Below, one piece after another: positions 1 to 10,400 of a DNA stretch of 64,000 nucleotides; the first letter of the stretch is position 1, and each line of letters starts with the position of its first letter. The stretch spans positions 124,001 to 188,000 of the forward strand of contig JAMLHE010000001.1 in assembly GCA_023957315.1 (NCBI GenBank). The letters run 5' to 3'. This DNA is from Candidatus Kapaibacterium sp. GTDB taxonomy: Bacteria > Bacteroidota > Ignavibacteria > Kapaibacteriales > UBA2268. The notes beneath the pieces were generated by a model. That model had not been told where the DNA came from, searched no databases, and saw only the letters and a list, made by a program, of their open reading frames with translations. The translations under genes and the position numbers were made by a program.

Positions 1-143
1 GGGTGAGGTGATTTAGTTTTTTTTGCCCCTAAACACATTTTTTTTCAAATAATTTGTAACTTTATTGCTTTTTAATGTGTATTTTAAATATTGGAAAATG
101 GGAAAATTTTCCTATATTTAAAAAAAATATATTGGAAGCTGTT

Positions 144-1439
144 ATGAAAAAGAAATCATTCCTTGTAGCCGCTATCACGACATTATTACTATGCCAATTC
201 ACTCCTTTATGGACGCAAGGCGAACCCAAATTGCTTGAAGAGATTTGGAGACGAGATGATATTGACCTGACATATTTTACTGTTTGCAAACAAGGCAGGA
301 TGATTGTTATGTCAAAGTATAATTCAAAGCCTAAATTAACGACTCTTTATCTTATTGATTTGAAAACCGGAGAAAATGTGTATGTGACAGACTCAGAAAC
401 TGAGATGTACTTATTTACAAATTATTTAGGTGACAAATTTTACGTTTATAATCAAGTTGATGAAATATTAAGAGAATATGACACAAAATCTAAATCACTC
501 TCGAGGGAATTATTAAACATTCCAATTGATGGTGTCGGCACATATTTTATATCTCCCGATAATGAATTTATCAGTTACAGCTCTCCAAGACAGATGATTT
601 ACTTTAGTGACTTGAATACAGGAATAGTGAAGGATAGCTTACATATCGGAAGTCAGCAAAGTATGATAAGCTTTGGTAAAGAATTTACTAATGATAGCAG
701 GTATTTCAATTTTACTTCTTTCTGGATTATAAAAAATGGTCCGGGTTTATTTCAAATATACGATAGGCAGACAAAGGAAATAATATTCAGAGCCAGTACT
801 CCGCAAGGTAGCCACTTCCCTTATCAATATTTCAACACATCAAACAAAATGGCATTTCCTGAAGAGGTGAAACTTCCGGGTGACGACAAAGTTTATAGTT
901 ATATCCGTATATTCGACCCTGACACAAGAACTATAGTGAAGAATATTAGAATCAGCGAGTATCCAAACTTATCCTTTACGATTAGTATGGACGATACTAA
1001 GATAATATACCGAGTAAACGATCCCCAACTAAAATATGTAAACCAAATATATAATTTGAAAGAAGATAGATTTGAATCTTTAAAATTTCGAGCTTCAGGA
1101 CCTTTCTTAGCAGATTCAAATGCTTGGTATTCAAGGACCGGTCTTGCATTGATAGCATATAAATTTGACGGGACTGTGGGAGTAGAAGATGCAATGTCTC
1201 AAGAATCTAACAAGGTCTATCCCAACCCATCAAATGGTATTGTTTCATTAAATATAACTCCTGAATTTGTGATGGGTAAATGGAATGTTAGCGATATGCA
1301 AGGCAGAATCTTGAGAAAGGGATTAATAGGTCATGCAAGTGTTCTTGAAATCAACATAGCGGATTTAGTACCCGGGACATATTTCATCACCGTCATCGGC
1401 ACCGATAACAAGCAAAGCCATAAGATTATAAAATTTTGA
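144..1439 (+). CDS. Secreted WD40/YVTN-like protein with T9SS sorting domain
   Basis: A protein of about 431 residues. The N-terminus (MKKKSFLVAAITTLLL) is a signal peptide, so the ATG at 144 is preferred over an in-frame ATG at 75 that would put 23 residues in front of it. The middle is rich in short beta-strand repeats of the beta-propeller kind (ISPDNEFISYSS, SMDDTKIIYRV). The last 75 residues have the type IX secretion C-terminal domain pattern: VYPNPSNG, then a DMQGRIL strand, then LVPGTYFITV and a basic KIIKF end. The protein is therefore expected to cross the outer membrane by T9SS and end on the surface or outside. Its ligand is unknown. It resembles the protein at 36607-37875 in size and plan. 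A perfect 12-bp palindrome lies at 101-112, just upstream. Confidence 0.85.
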   Translation: MKKKSFLVAAITTLLLCQFTPLWTQGEPKLLEEIWRRDDIDLTYFTVCKQGRMIVMSKYNSKPKLTTLYLIDLKTGENVYVTDSETEMYLFTNYLGDKFYVYNQVDEILREYDTKSKSLSRELLNIPIDGVGTYFISPDNEFISYSSPRQMIYFSDLNTGIVKDSLHIGSQQSMISFGKEFTNDSRYFNFTSFWIIKNGPGLFQIYDRQTKEIIFRASTPQGSHFPYQYFNTSNKMAFPEEVKLPGDDKVYSYIRIFDPDTRTIVKNIRISEYPNLSFTISMDDTKIIYRVNDPQLKYVNQIYNLKEDRFESLKFRASGPFLADSNAWYSRTGLALIAYKFDGTVGVEDAMSQESNKVYPNPSNGIVSLNITPEFVMGKWNVSDMQGRILRKGLIGHASVLEINIADLVPGTYFITVIGTDNKQSHKIIKF

Positions 1440-1459
1440 GAGAGTAGTCCGTAGGTTTC

Positions 1460-1652
1460 AGGTGTGGCACATCAAAGGAAAATGTCATTCTGAACGAAGT
1501 GAAGAATCCATGAATTTTATGAAAACTTGATTCTTCGCCTTCGGCTCAGAATGACCAATATTTGGACAGAACGCTGTTGCAGTCCCTACAATTTTGGGTC
1601 GGGTGAGGTGCATTTTATTTCAATTTCCCACGAATGAATTCGTGGGCTATGT
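1460..1652. repeat. Block of dispersed intergenic repeat modules
   Basis: This non-coding stretch is built from short hairpin modules. A 14-mer AGGTGTGGCACATC lies at 1460-1473. A long imperfect hairpin spans 1484-1555, with outer arms GTCATTCTGA/TCAGAATGAC and inner arms GAAGAATC/GATTCTTC. GGACAGAACGCTGTT is at 1564-1578. A 9-bp stem CCCACGAAT/ATTCGTGGG is at 1627-1646. Three of these modules recur at 39960-40040 in a different order, which shows that they are dispersed repeats and not a gene-specific signal. The last hairpin could also end transcription of the toxin gene. Confidence 0.75.
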
Positions 1653-1672
1653 TTATTAAATCCAAAATTCAA

Positions 1673-1945
1673 CTAAACATAATGCCCGAAACAACTCAAA
1701 ACAATCACAACAACGGTATCATCATAAACTCTATAAACTAATCTGTGTTCCCTGTTGATTCTCCGAGAAAATGTAGGCTCTTTAAAAAATTTGAGTTGTT
1801 CTATTTGGCCACTTCCCGTATAAGGATGCTCCCTAAGTTCATCAAAAAGTAAATTCAATTTCTTAAGTAATGCTTTATCACCTGACTTTCTAAGTTTTCG
1901 GATATCATTCTCAGCAACTTCTGTAATTTCAATATTATATATCAT
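1673..1945 (-). CDS. yoeB: YoeB-family mRNA interferase toxin
   Basis: A 90-residue RelE/ParE-superfamily toxin that most resembles YoeB, a ribosome-dependent mRNA endonuclease. The visible family signs are the HPYTGSGQIEQLK segment with Glu49 in the position of the YoeB general base, the basic strand FSRRINREHRLVYRV with Arg61, Arg62 and Arg68, and the C-terminal His88-Tyr89 pair that matches the catalytic His-Tyr end of YoeB. Length is normal for the family (about 85-90). The start codon overlaps the stop of the upstream antitoxin gene by 4 bp, the usual translational coupling of such pairs. All key residues appear present, so it is probably active. Confidence 0.9.
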   Translation of the reverse strand: MIYNIEITEVAENDIRKLRKSGDKALLKKLNLLFDELREHPYTGSGQIEQLKFFKEPTFSRRINREHRLVYRVYDDTVVVIVLSCFGHYV

Positions 1946-2193
1946 AAACCGAGCAATTCATTTTGGTGCTCTTTCGAAATTAGTTTCAATTTGCCATCTT
2001 TAGCTTGTTGGATTGACTTTTTAATTTTCTCAATGAATTCCGCCTCAGACATTAAGCGTTCATCTGCATCTACCGCAGAAATTTTATACGATTTGTCCTT
2101 TCCGCGCTGGATAATTACATGTTCGTTCTTGTCAATCAAATCAAGATAATATTTTTGATTTTGCCTGAACTCGCGACTGCTAATTATAATCAT
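1942..2193 (-). CDS. yefM: YefM/Phd-family antitoxin
   Basis: An 83-residue partner of the YoeB-like toxin. The N-terminus (MIIISSREFRQNQKYYLDLI) fits the Phd/YefM DNA-binding fold, in which a short strand is followed by a helix with the REFRxN pattern. The charged C-terminal half (residues 45-83) is the usual toxin-neutralising tail, which is disordered until bound. A strong ribosome site AAAGGAGG lies 5-12 bases before the ATG at 2193. The gene precedes and overlaps the toxin gene, so antitoxin is made first. It most likely represses its own operon through the palindrome just upstream. Confidence 0.9.
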   Translation of the reverse strand: MIIISSREFRQNQKYYLDLIDKNEHVIIQRGKDKSYKISAVDADERLMSEAEFIEKIKKSIQQAKDGKLKLISKEHQNELLGL

Positions 2194-2209
2194 ATTTACC
2201 TCCTTTTGT

Positions 2210-2222
2210 TACCATATTGGTA
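2210..2222 (-). promoter_or_regulatory. Palindrome, candidate YefM operator
   Basis: TACCATATTGGTA is a 13-base dyad with 5-bp arms, 17-29 bases upstream of the antitoxin ATG and next to its ribosome site. The YefM and Phd families bind short palindromes overlapping their own promoters, so this is the likely autoregulation site. The assignment rests only on position and symmetry. Confidence 0.45.
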
Positions 2223-2389
2223 CACACGTTGTTCGAGCTTAATTATTTGCTAAAACTCAAGTTTTTCCAATATCCACCTCATAACAATTTAGAATAGTTG
2301 AATGAGTCTAAATATTATGTTAGGCAATAAGTAAAGAATTTGTTAATTTTGTTAGATTTGATAATGTGAATTTTTGATATGGGTTTAAA

Positions 2390-5300
2390 GTGAATGCAAA
2401 ATTGTCAGTCCGGGCAATACTCATCGCTGCTCTTGTTGCGATACTGCATTCTTTTGCCTTTTCCCAAGTTGACAAAATTGTTTCATTCGGCACTTCGAAT
2501 GAGAACTATCCTAAGATTTCGAGCCAATTTTACGTGTTGGAGGGAAATACCCCAATAGATGTGCTTTCATCGGAGCTATCTCTTCGAAATTCATTCGGAA
2601 ATGCGGATTTTGAGTTCATCGCCGGTAATGCCAGTGTTGAACCGGTGGCTAACGATTTTGTCTTTTGCATGTCATTGTCAGAATCAATGCAATCGAAACA
2701 GCAGCTAATCCGAGATTCGTGGCAGCATTACCTGACATTGTTAGATGATAACGGCAGCCAAAGTGCAGTTGTAGGCTACTCCGAATCTCTTATACTTCTG
2801 AGCGATTTTAGCGATGACAAGACAAAGCTCACAACTGCTCTGAATGATTTGCCATTTTCAAATACGGAAGATATTTCAAATTTAATTTTAAAAGGAAATT
2901 CGTACCCTTTATTGGGCAATTTAATTGCAAATCGGGAGAGAAAAGCCTCAGTTATCTTAGTTTTTGATGAATTTTACGACGATTTGCCCAATTTCGAGCT
3001 TGATGATTTAATCGCTGCCGATGTTGCATATTATGTAATTGTGCTAAACGGCTTTGCGTCGGATAATTATAAGAAATTATGCCAATTAACAGGCGGAACT
3101 TACTTTGAAAAAATCTCCGATGCTGAAAATTTTCAAAATGCTTTAAGCGGAATATCTCTTCATGCAGCAGGGTTTGAGCCAAACGAGATTTCATTTTACG
3201 ACAAGTCTTGCACTAAAATAGCTTCAGTCATGCTATCTCATTCGGGAATTAATAGCGAGATTAATTATCTTACGCTCAATAAACATAAAGCCGGGTTTGC
3301 ATTTGCTAAAGGGACGAGCATCAATTTTGGAATTGTCAAATCACCCCAAATCCGTAGAGATTCGCTATTTTTAACGGCTAAAAATGCGGATTTGAAAGTA
3401 TTTAATATGGCTATAGACTTGCCCTTTAGGATAGTTAATAAACCCGCTACGCCATTTACAATATTGAAAGATTCTACATTGAAGCTGGAAATCGAATATG
3501 CGCCGACTGATACAGCGTATAAATATGGTCAAGTGCGTATTCAAAGCGATTTATGCGATGAAACGATTCTTCATCTGGCAGGTGGTTCGGTATTTTCGCC
3601 CAATTTTGTCAAAACTCTCAAGATTTTGCAGCCAAACGGTGGCGAAAGTCTATTTGCAGGAAGCAATTACGACATAAAGTGGGAAGGAATTTTGCCCACA
3701 GATGAAGTTACGATTGACCACACTTTCGATAACGGAAATTTCTGGAATACAATCGGTATCGGCGACCAAATGAGCTTCAATTGGAATCCTGTCCCAAGCA
3801 GAATTAATGACCAGAATAAAATTCGCTTGCGACATCTCTCCAAAGAGGGTTCTACAAAAAAAATCGTTAGGCTAAATGGATTAAACAACCGCGTAGTATC
3901 TTTGCAATGGAATCAACAATCAACTCAGTTATTCACAGCCGGTCAAGACGGATTTATCCGAATTTGGGACCCTGCAAAGGCTGACCCACTCGCCACAATT
4001 GCAAGTGGTTTATTCAGCATAATTGATATGGATTTGAGTTTTGATGACCAATATGTTGCACATATTTCAAGAAATGATAGCGTAATTCATATTATTAGAC
4101 TTGATATAGAGACTAAGACTACTTTGTCATATAATAATGAAATAATAAGCAAAATTGATTGGCATCCGACAAAACTGCAATTATTGGCAGCTACTGAATC
4201 CGGACAATTAATAATATTTGATGCGATAAGTCGCTCGGTTATAAAGGTTTATACTCCTGATAATTCCCGAGCAAATGACGCAAAATGGTCTCCAAAGGGC
4301 GATTTAATTGTTGCAGGATATTCCTCCGGCAATATTGCAATTTGCTATTTAGCGGATGATTCCGTGGCAGTGCTCAAAAATTCCGATGCAAAAGTCAATT
4401 CCGTGTCGATTAATGCTTCGGGGATGACTCTTTCCGTTGCATCTGATTTGGAAACAATATCGATTTGGAATTTGTCAACGCAAAGCATAGTTTTAAATAT
4501 GCAAAATACAAGCAAAAATGTGATGATTACTTCGTGGGACCCAAAACTCAAATACGTGGCTACGACAAGTTTGGACAGCACTATTTCACTTTGGGAACCT
4601 GCTACCGGAATGGTAAAGCACAGATTCAATTATCATAGCAATATTGTGAGTACATTTGAATGGAGCTATGACGGGAATAAAATTGCAAGTGGGACTATTG
4701 ATGGCGAAGTATTGATTTGGTCGCCGGACGATTTACCGTTTGAAAATCAATTTACACAAATTGATATTTCGGACAACACATTTTCGATTATTTTGCCAAA
4801 TGTCGAAACAGCGATTTTAGATTTTGGAGCATTGTACTACAAAGACAGAGTTGATGGTAATTTTATTAAAAATATTGTTTTTGAAAATGCACTCATTAAT
4901 CGAAATTCCGCGACGATAAAAATTGATTCGATTGCCGTTAAGTATAATGTAAACCCGATAGATAATTTCAAAGCAATTTACAGATTTTCTAATTATTTCC
5001 CGATTGAATTAGCAAAAGATGAAAATTTGGAATTATTTGCACAATTAAAAACCAATTCTAAAGATGTGAATCGAAAGGCTGATACCTTGCTTTATTACAC
5101 AAGTGCAGGGGTTTTCAAATCAGTCTTGCGGTATGGAATCGGCAAGCAAATATTACTCAGCACTTCCGATATTATTGATTTTGGTAAAGTGCCATTGGGC
5201 GATTCGACCTCTTTATCAATAAGAATACGGAATCTGTCCGACGAATTTGATTACACTATAAATTCAATTGCAGATTTTATCCCCGAAACTAATGATTTTG

Positions 5301-7423
5301 ATTTCTCGGAACTGATTGGTACTACGATACTTAAGAATAATTTTAGAGATATTAATTTGAAATTCCTTCCTAAGGTAAGTGGGAAAACGTCAAAACTCTT
5401 AGTTACCGAAGTGAGTGAAAACAATAATGTAATTGAAAATTTGACATACGACTTTGAATTACATGGGGAAGGAATTGCCCCTGCATTAGCTTTCTCGGGA
5501 GGATATATGGATGAAATCAAAGTGCTTTGCGACGACAGTATCGGGCGGAAAGAAATCTTTATTTACAATATTGGCAATCACGAATTACAAATAAAAAATA
5601 TTACAATTGAAAATAATCCGAATAATAAATTTCAATTAGAACTTTCGGCGACTAATTTTTTGGTTCCGATTGGTGACTCGACCAGCTTTATAGTGATTTA
5701 TGAAAGCATGGAAATAAAATTTGACCAGGCGCAAATCCTTGTAGAAACAAACATTACAAATGAATGGAAAACAATTCACACGAAAAATATTCTTGGAAGA
5801 CGCGAATTATCCGAATTTGAATTTTCGCAAAATAAGCTAAGATTTTTAGTTGATGATGTAAATATCAGCCAAACTCGCACATTCCAATTACGCAATACGG
5901 GCACAATTCCAATATTTTGGACTTTACCCGAATCAAATGGTTTGTTTGTTGTGGAAAGTATTTTCCCGATGAATACGCTACCCAATGATAGTTCGGAAGT
6001 GACAGTTACATTTTTAGGCAGCCAAACATTAGGATATTTTGATACCAAATTTGATTTCCGCGATACTTGCCATAATATCCAATCTCTCATCGTTGATGCT
6101 TATGTTGGACCAAATTCGGCACAAATCCAAATACTTGATTTCTTGAATTTGCCTGATTTAATTTGCGATGCTCAAAGCCCTGAATATGCAATTGAAATCA
6201 CAAATACAGGTGGCACGCCGCTATTTATTGATAATATTTATTTTTCAAATGGCGATATTGCTGATTTTACAATTGTTAGTTTGCCCGCAAGCGACAGGAT
6301 TGATGCAGGAAACGAAGGAATTGTAAGAATAATATTTGCACCGCAAACGCCCGGCATTAAAAAAACTTATTTGGCAATTGAATCAAATGCTACAAATTCG
6401 GTAGAAGGTATAAATCTGATTGAAATCAATGCTTTTGCCGGACATATTGAAATTGAATTGACACCTTCACCATTATTTTTCGAATCATTGATTCAAAACA
6501 AAGAATATCACGAAACTACGACTATAAATAATAAAAGTAATATCCCTATTTTTTGGGAATACCCGATTGAAAGCACACACTTTTCAATTGATTCGATAAT
6601 TCCCCAAATGTCAGCACCCGGTGGCTCCTCTACCCTATTTGTCACTTTCAAAGGTGGAACGACGGGGAATAATTATACCCAAAAATTCAACTTCGATTTA
6701 CCGTGCGATTATGAATTATCACTCGAACTATTCGCCGATGTTCGTAGATTGGCTTCTACGGGAATCAAAGCCGGAAATATTTCGGCAAAACCCGGCGATA
6801 CAGTGATGTTGCCACTATATTTATATTCACCGAGCGATGTTGGATTGCCACAAACTCAAGGCTATAAAACACAATTGAGATTCAATTCCAAAATTATGTA
6901 TCCTCTGACTGAAGACAAAGGAACTTTGGACGGCAATTATAGAATTTTAGAAATAGTTTTGCCAGCAAATCCAATTGACGGTGAGACTGCAATTGAAATT
7001 CCCTTTCTCGCCACTTTGGGTGATACTACAGATACGGAAATCAGAATTCAGAACTCGGTGGCAATCTCCTCAGAAGAAATTTCCATTGAGGAAGTTTCGG
7101 GCTATTTTAGTTTGGATTCACTTTGTTTGGAAGGCGGCGTCCGTTTGGTTGCAAATACGGGCGTATTCAATTTGTTGCAAAATTATCCCAATCCGGCTGC
7201 TGAAATTACTACATTCAAATTCTCGGCAATTGAGCGCGGCATTCACAAATTGGTGATTGTTGATATTACCGGTGCCTTTGTGGCATTAGTCTTTGAAGCG
7301 GAGTTAGAACCAGGTTTATTTGAAGTTAGTTTCAACGTCTCCAGATTTGCTATGGGTAATTATATCTACAGACTCATAGGACCAAATCTCGAACTAAATA
7401 AAAAAATGACAATTTTAAGATAA
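2390..7423 (+). CDS. Large mosaic surface protein: vWA-like, WD40, ASH and cohesin-like domains, T9SS
   Basis: A 1677-residue secreted protein that begins at GTG 2390. The ATG at 2379 runs into a stop at once, so GTG is the only sensible start. In order I see a signal peptide (1-25); a vWA-like domain (about 85-265); an Ig-like Kre9/KNH segment starting LQPNGGESLFAG (about 413-495); a WD40-like propeller (about 497-785, repeats ending IRIWDP, ISLWEP, VLIWSP); several ASH/choice-of-anchor-D type Ig repeats (about 915-1440, with DFGKVPLGDSTS); a cohesin-like stretch (KPGDTVMLPLYLY, about 1464-1570); and a T9SS C-terminal domain (YPNPAAEITTFKF onward, about 1590-1677). The vWA metal site is degenerate: Cys93-x-Ser-x-Ser replaces Asp-x-Ser-x-Ser. 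It is probably an adhesive or scaffold surface protein. Confidence 0.85.
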   Translation: MNAKLSVRAILIAALVAILHSFAFSQVDKIVSFGTSNENYPKISSQFYVLEGNTPIDVLSSELSLRNSFGNADFEFIAGNASVEPVANDFVFCMSLSESMQSKQQLIRDSWQHYLTLLDDNGSQSAVVGYSESLILLSDFSDDKTKLTTALNDLPFSNTEDISNLILKGNSYPLLGNLIANRERKASVILVFDEFYDDLPNFELDDLIAADVAYYVIVLNGFASDNYKKLCQLTGGTYFEKISDAENFQNALSGISLHAAGFEPNEISFYDKSCTKIASVMLSHSGINSEINYLTLNKHKAGFAFAKGTSINFGIVKSPQIRRDSLFLTAKNADLKVFNMAIDLPFRIVNKPATPFTILKDSTLKLEIEYAPTDTAYKYGQVRIQSDLCDETILHLAGGSVFSPNFVKTLKILQPNGGESLFAGSNYDIKWEGILPTDEVTIDHTFDNGNFWNTIGIGDQMSFNWNPVPSRINDQNKIRLRHLSKEGSTKKIVRLNGLNNRVVSLQWNQQSTQLFTAGQDGFIRIWDPAKADPLATIASGLFSIIDMDLSFDDQYVAHISRNDSVIHIIRLDIETKTTLSYNNEIISKIDWHPTKLQLLAATESGQLIIFDAISRSVIKVYTPDNSRANDAKWSPKGDLIVAGYSSGNIAICYLADDSVAVLKNSDAKVNSVSINASGMTLSVASDLETISIWNLSTQSIVLNMQNTSKNVMITSWDPKLKYVATTSLDSTISLWEPATGMVKHRFNYHSNIVSTFEWSYDGNKIASGTIDGEVLIWSPDDLPFENQFTQIDISDNTFSIILPNVETAILDFGALYYKDRVDGNFIKNIVFENALINRNSATIKIDSIAVKYNVNPIDNFKAIYRFSNYFPIELAKDENLELFAQLKTNSKDVNRKADTLLYYTSAGVFKSVLRYGIGKQILLSTSDIIDFGKVPLGDSTSLSIRIRNLSDEFDYTINSIADFIPETNDFDFSELIGTTILKNNFRDINLKFLPKVSGKTSKLLVTEVSENNNVIENLTYDFELHGEGIAPALAFSGGYMDEIKVLCDDSIGRKEIFIYNIGNHELQIKNITIENNPNNKFQLELSATNFLVPIGDSTSFIVIYESMEIKFDQAQILVETNITNEWKTIHTKNILGRRELSEFEFSQNKLRFLVDDVNISQTRTFQLRNTGTIPIFWTLPESNGLFVVESIFPMNTLPNDSSEVTVTFLGSQTLGYFDTKFDFRDTCHNIQSLIVDAYVGPNSAQIQILDFLNLPDLICDAQSPEYAIEITNTGGTPLFIDNIYFSNGDIADFTIVSLPASDRIDAGNEGIVRIIFAPQTPGIKKTYLAIESNATNSVEGINLIEINAFAGHIEIELTPSPLFFESLIQNKEYHETTTINNKSNIPIFWEYPIESTHFSIDSIIPQMSAPGGSSTLFVTFKGGTTGNNYTQKFNFDLPCDYELSLELFADVRRLASTGIKAGNISAKPGDTVMLPLYLYSPSDVGLPQTQGYKTQLRFNSKIMYPLTEDKGTLDGNYRILEIVLPANPIDGETAIEIPFLATLGDTTDTEIRIQNSVAISSEEISIEEVSGYFSLDSLCLEGGVRLVANTGVFNLLQNYPNPAAEITTFKFSAIERGIHKLVIVDITGAFVALVFEAELEPGLFEVSFNVSRFAMGNYIYRLIGPNLELNKKMTILR

Positions 7424-7494
7424 TTATTTCATAAAATGCTTGAAAAGTGTTAATTTTAAAATTATCATTTTTTCAAGTTATTGGAATTATTTTC

Positions 7495-10400
7495 ATGAAA
7501 GTTTTTATCCTTCTATTTATCGTTTTCATAGCCCTACCAAGCAATTATTTGATGTCCCAAAAAAAAGAAAAGACTGATGAAGATAAAATGTCTTCGGGTA
7601 CTTTTTCAGGATTACAACTCAGGCTAATCGGTCCGGCACTTACTTCGGGCAGAATTTCGGATATTGCAGTCAATCCAAACAACAAAAGCGAATTTTATGT
7701 AGCTGTTGCTTCGGGCAATGTGTTTAAGACCACAAACAATGGCATCACATTCACACCAATTTTTGAAAATTATGGCTCATACTCAATGGGATGCATTGCG
7801 ATTGACCCGAGCAATACGAACATCGTATGGTTAGGCACAGGCGAAAATAACAGCCAACGAAGCGTCGGATGGGGTGACGGAATTTACAAGTCCACTGACG
7901 GCGGTAAATCTTGGGAAAACATGGGGCTAAAAAAATCGGAGCATATAGGGAAAATTATTATTGACCCCGACAACTCCGACATTGTTTACGTAGCTGCACA
8001 AGGACCTTTGTGGGGACCGGGTGGTGACAGAGGATTGTACAAAACGATTGACGGCGGCAAAACATGGACTGCCTCTTTGACTATAAGCGAAAACACTGGC
8101 GTTTCGGATATTGTTGTTGACCCGATGGATAAAAACACGCTGTATTGCTCGGCATACCAAAGAAGGCGCCACGTTTGGACATTAATCAACGGCGGTCCCG
8201 AAAGTGCAATTTATAAAAGTACCGATGCCGGAGCAAATTGGGTAAAAATCAATAAGGGTTTGCCTTCCGTTGATTTAGGGCGTATCGGTCTTGCAATTTC
8301 TCCAATGAATCGCGATGTTATATATGCAATTGTCGAAGCAGCCCAAGAGCAAGGTGGCTTCTATAAATCAACCGACAGAGGAGCTACGTGGTCTAAACAA
8401 AGCAGCTACGTTTCCACGAGCCCGCAATATTATCAGGAAATCGTTTGCGACCCTGTTCAATTTGATTTAATTTACTCACTTGATACATATACACAAGTAA
8501 CCGAAGATGGCGGAAAAACTTGGAAAAGGCTGAGTTTGAAAGAAAGACATGTCGATGACCACGCACTTTTTATCGACCCGACAAATAATAAATATATGAT
8601 AATTGGCGGTGACGGCGGTTTATACGAAACATATGACAAGGGAGAAACTTGGCGATTTTTCGAAAATTTGCCCGTAACTCAGTATTATCGCGTTCAAGCG
8701 GATAATTCCGAACCTTTTTATTATGTTTACGGTGGCACACAAGATAATAATTCGCTTGCCGGACCATCGAGAACAACACATCAATATGGAATTTTGAACC
8801 AAGATTGGTTCTTCGTGGTTGGCGGAGACGGTTATGAACCGCAAATTGACCCAACAGACCCAAATTTGGTTTATGGACAATGGCAATATGGTAATTTGAT
8901 ACGATTCGACCGCAAAAGCGGCGAAATCACCGGAATTCAACCACAACCCGAAAAAGATGAGGAATTGAGATTTAACTGGGATACTCCGCTAATAATAAGC
9001 CCACATTTGCATACTCGGCTTTACTTTGCGGCGAATAAGGTTTACCGTAGTGATGACAGAGGCAATTCGTGGACTAAAATTAGCGAAGATATTACTCGAC
9101 AAATTCCACGCGACGAGTTATCAGTAATGGGCAAAGTTTGGATGCCCGAAGCTGTTGCAAAGAATCAATCAACTTCATTGTTCGGCAATACAATATCGCT
9201 TGTCGAATCGCCTATCCGTGAAGGTATGTTAATAGTTGGGACGGACGACGGACTGATTCAATTGACTGAGGACGGCGGTGCTAATTGGACTAAATTCGAT
9301 AAATTCCCGGGTGTGCCGGAAACAACCTATGTAAGCGATTTGTTGGCATCTGCACATAATGAAAATGTGGTTTATGCAACATTTAATAATCATAAAAATG
9401 CTGATTTCAAGCCATACATTTTAAAATCAAACGATAAAGGAAAATCGTGGGCCTCAATCTCGAGTAATTTGCCCGAGCACGGTCCCGTTTGGACAATCGA
9501 AGAAGACCATGTTAATCCCGATTTGTTGTTTGCAGGTACAGAGTTTGGTTTGTTCTTCACAATTGACGGCGGTAAGAATTGGGTCAGCTTGAAGGGCAAA
9601 TTCCCAACAATTGCTGTTCGCGATTTAGATATTCAAGAGCGTGAATCAGACTTAGTCGTGGGCACATTCGGGCGTGGGATTTATATACTTGATGATTACA
9701 CACCGCTCCGCCAAATTAACAAAGATTTCCTTGAAAAAGAAGCAGCAATTTTTCCTGTAAAAGATGCTTTGATGTATATTCCCGAATCCGCAAAAAGCAG
9801 ACGCAACGAAGGCGAAACATTTTACAGAGCCGAAAATCCACCCTATGGAGCTATTTTCACTTACTATATGAAGGAAGCGCCAAAAACAAAGAAGCAAATT
9901 CGATTGGATAGTGCCAAAAAATTAACAGAAGAAAAGAAAGCTCTTCCCTATCCAACATGGGCTGAGCTTAGAGCAGAAGATGAAGAAGAAGCACCATATT
10001 TGATATTTACTATAATGAATTCAAACAAGGAAGTTGTCCGCCAATTAAAAGAGACCCCAAAAGCCGGATTGAATCGCATTAGTTGGGATTTACGCTATCC
10101 AAGCCCCTATCCGGTAAGCGCAACGACAAATCCGAACACTCACTCAGGAATGCCCGTATTGCCCGGCAAATACTATGTTTCGATGTCGAAAGTTATTGAC
10201 GGAAAAATTATACCTATTACCGAAGCAGTCGAATTCATTTGCAAACCACTCAATCACGTCACTTTACCCGCTGAAAATAGAGAACAATTGGTGGAATTCC
10301 AAAATCGAGTAGTTAGATTGCAAGCAGCAGTCGAAGCCAGCAACCGTACAATGAAAGACATGAATGAGCGAATTAAATTAATGAAAATTTCGTATAAAAA

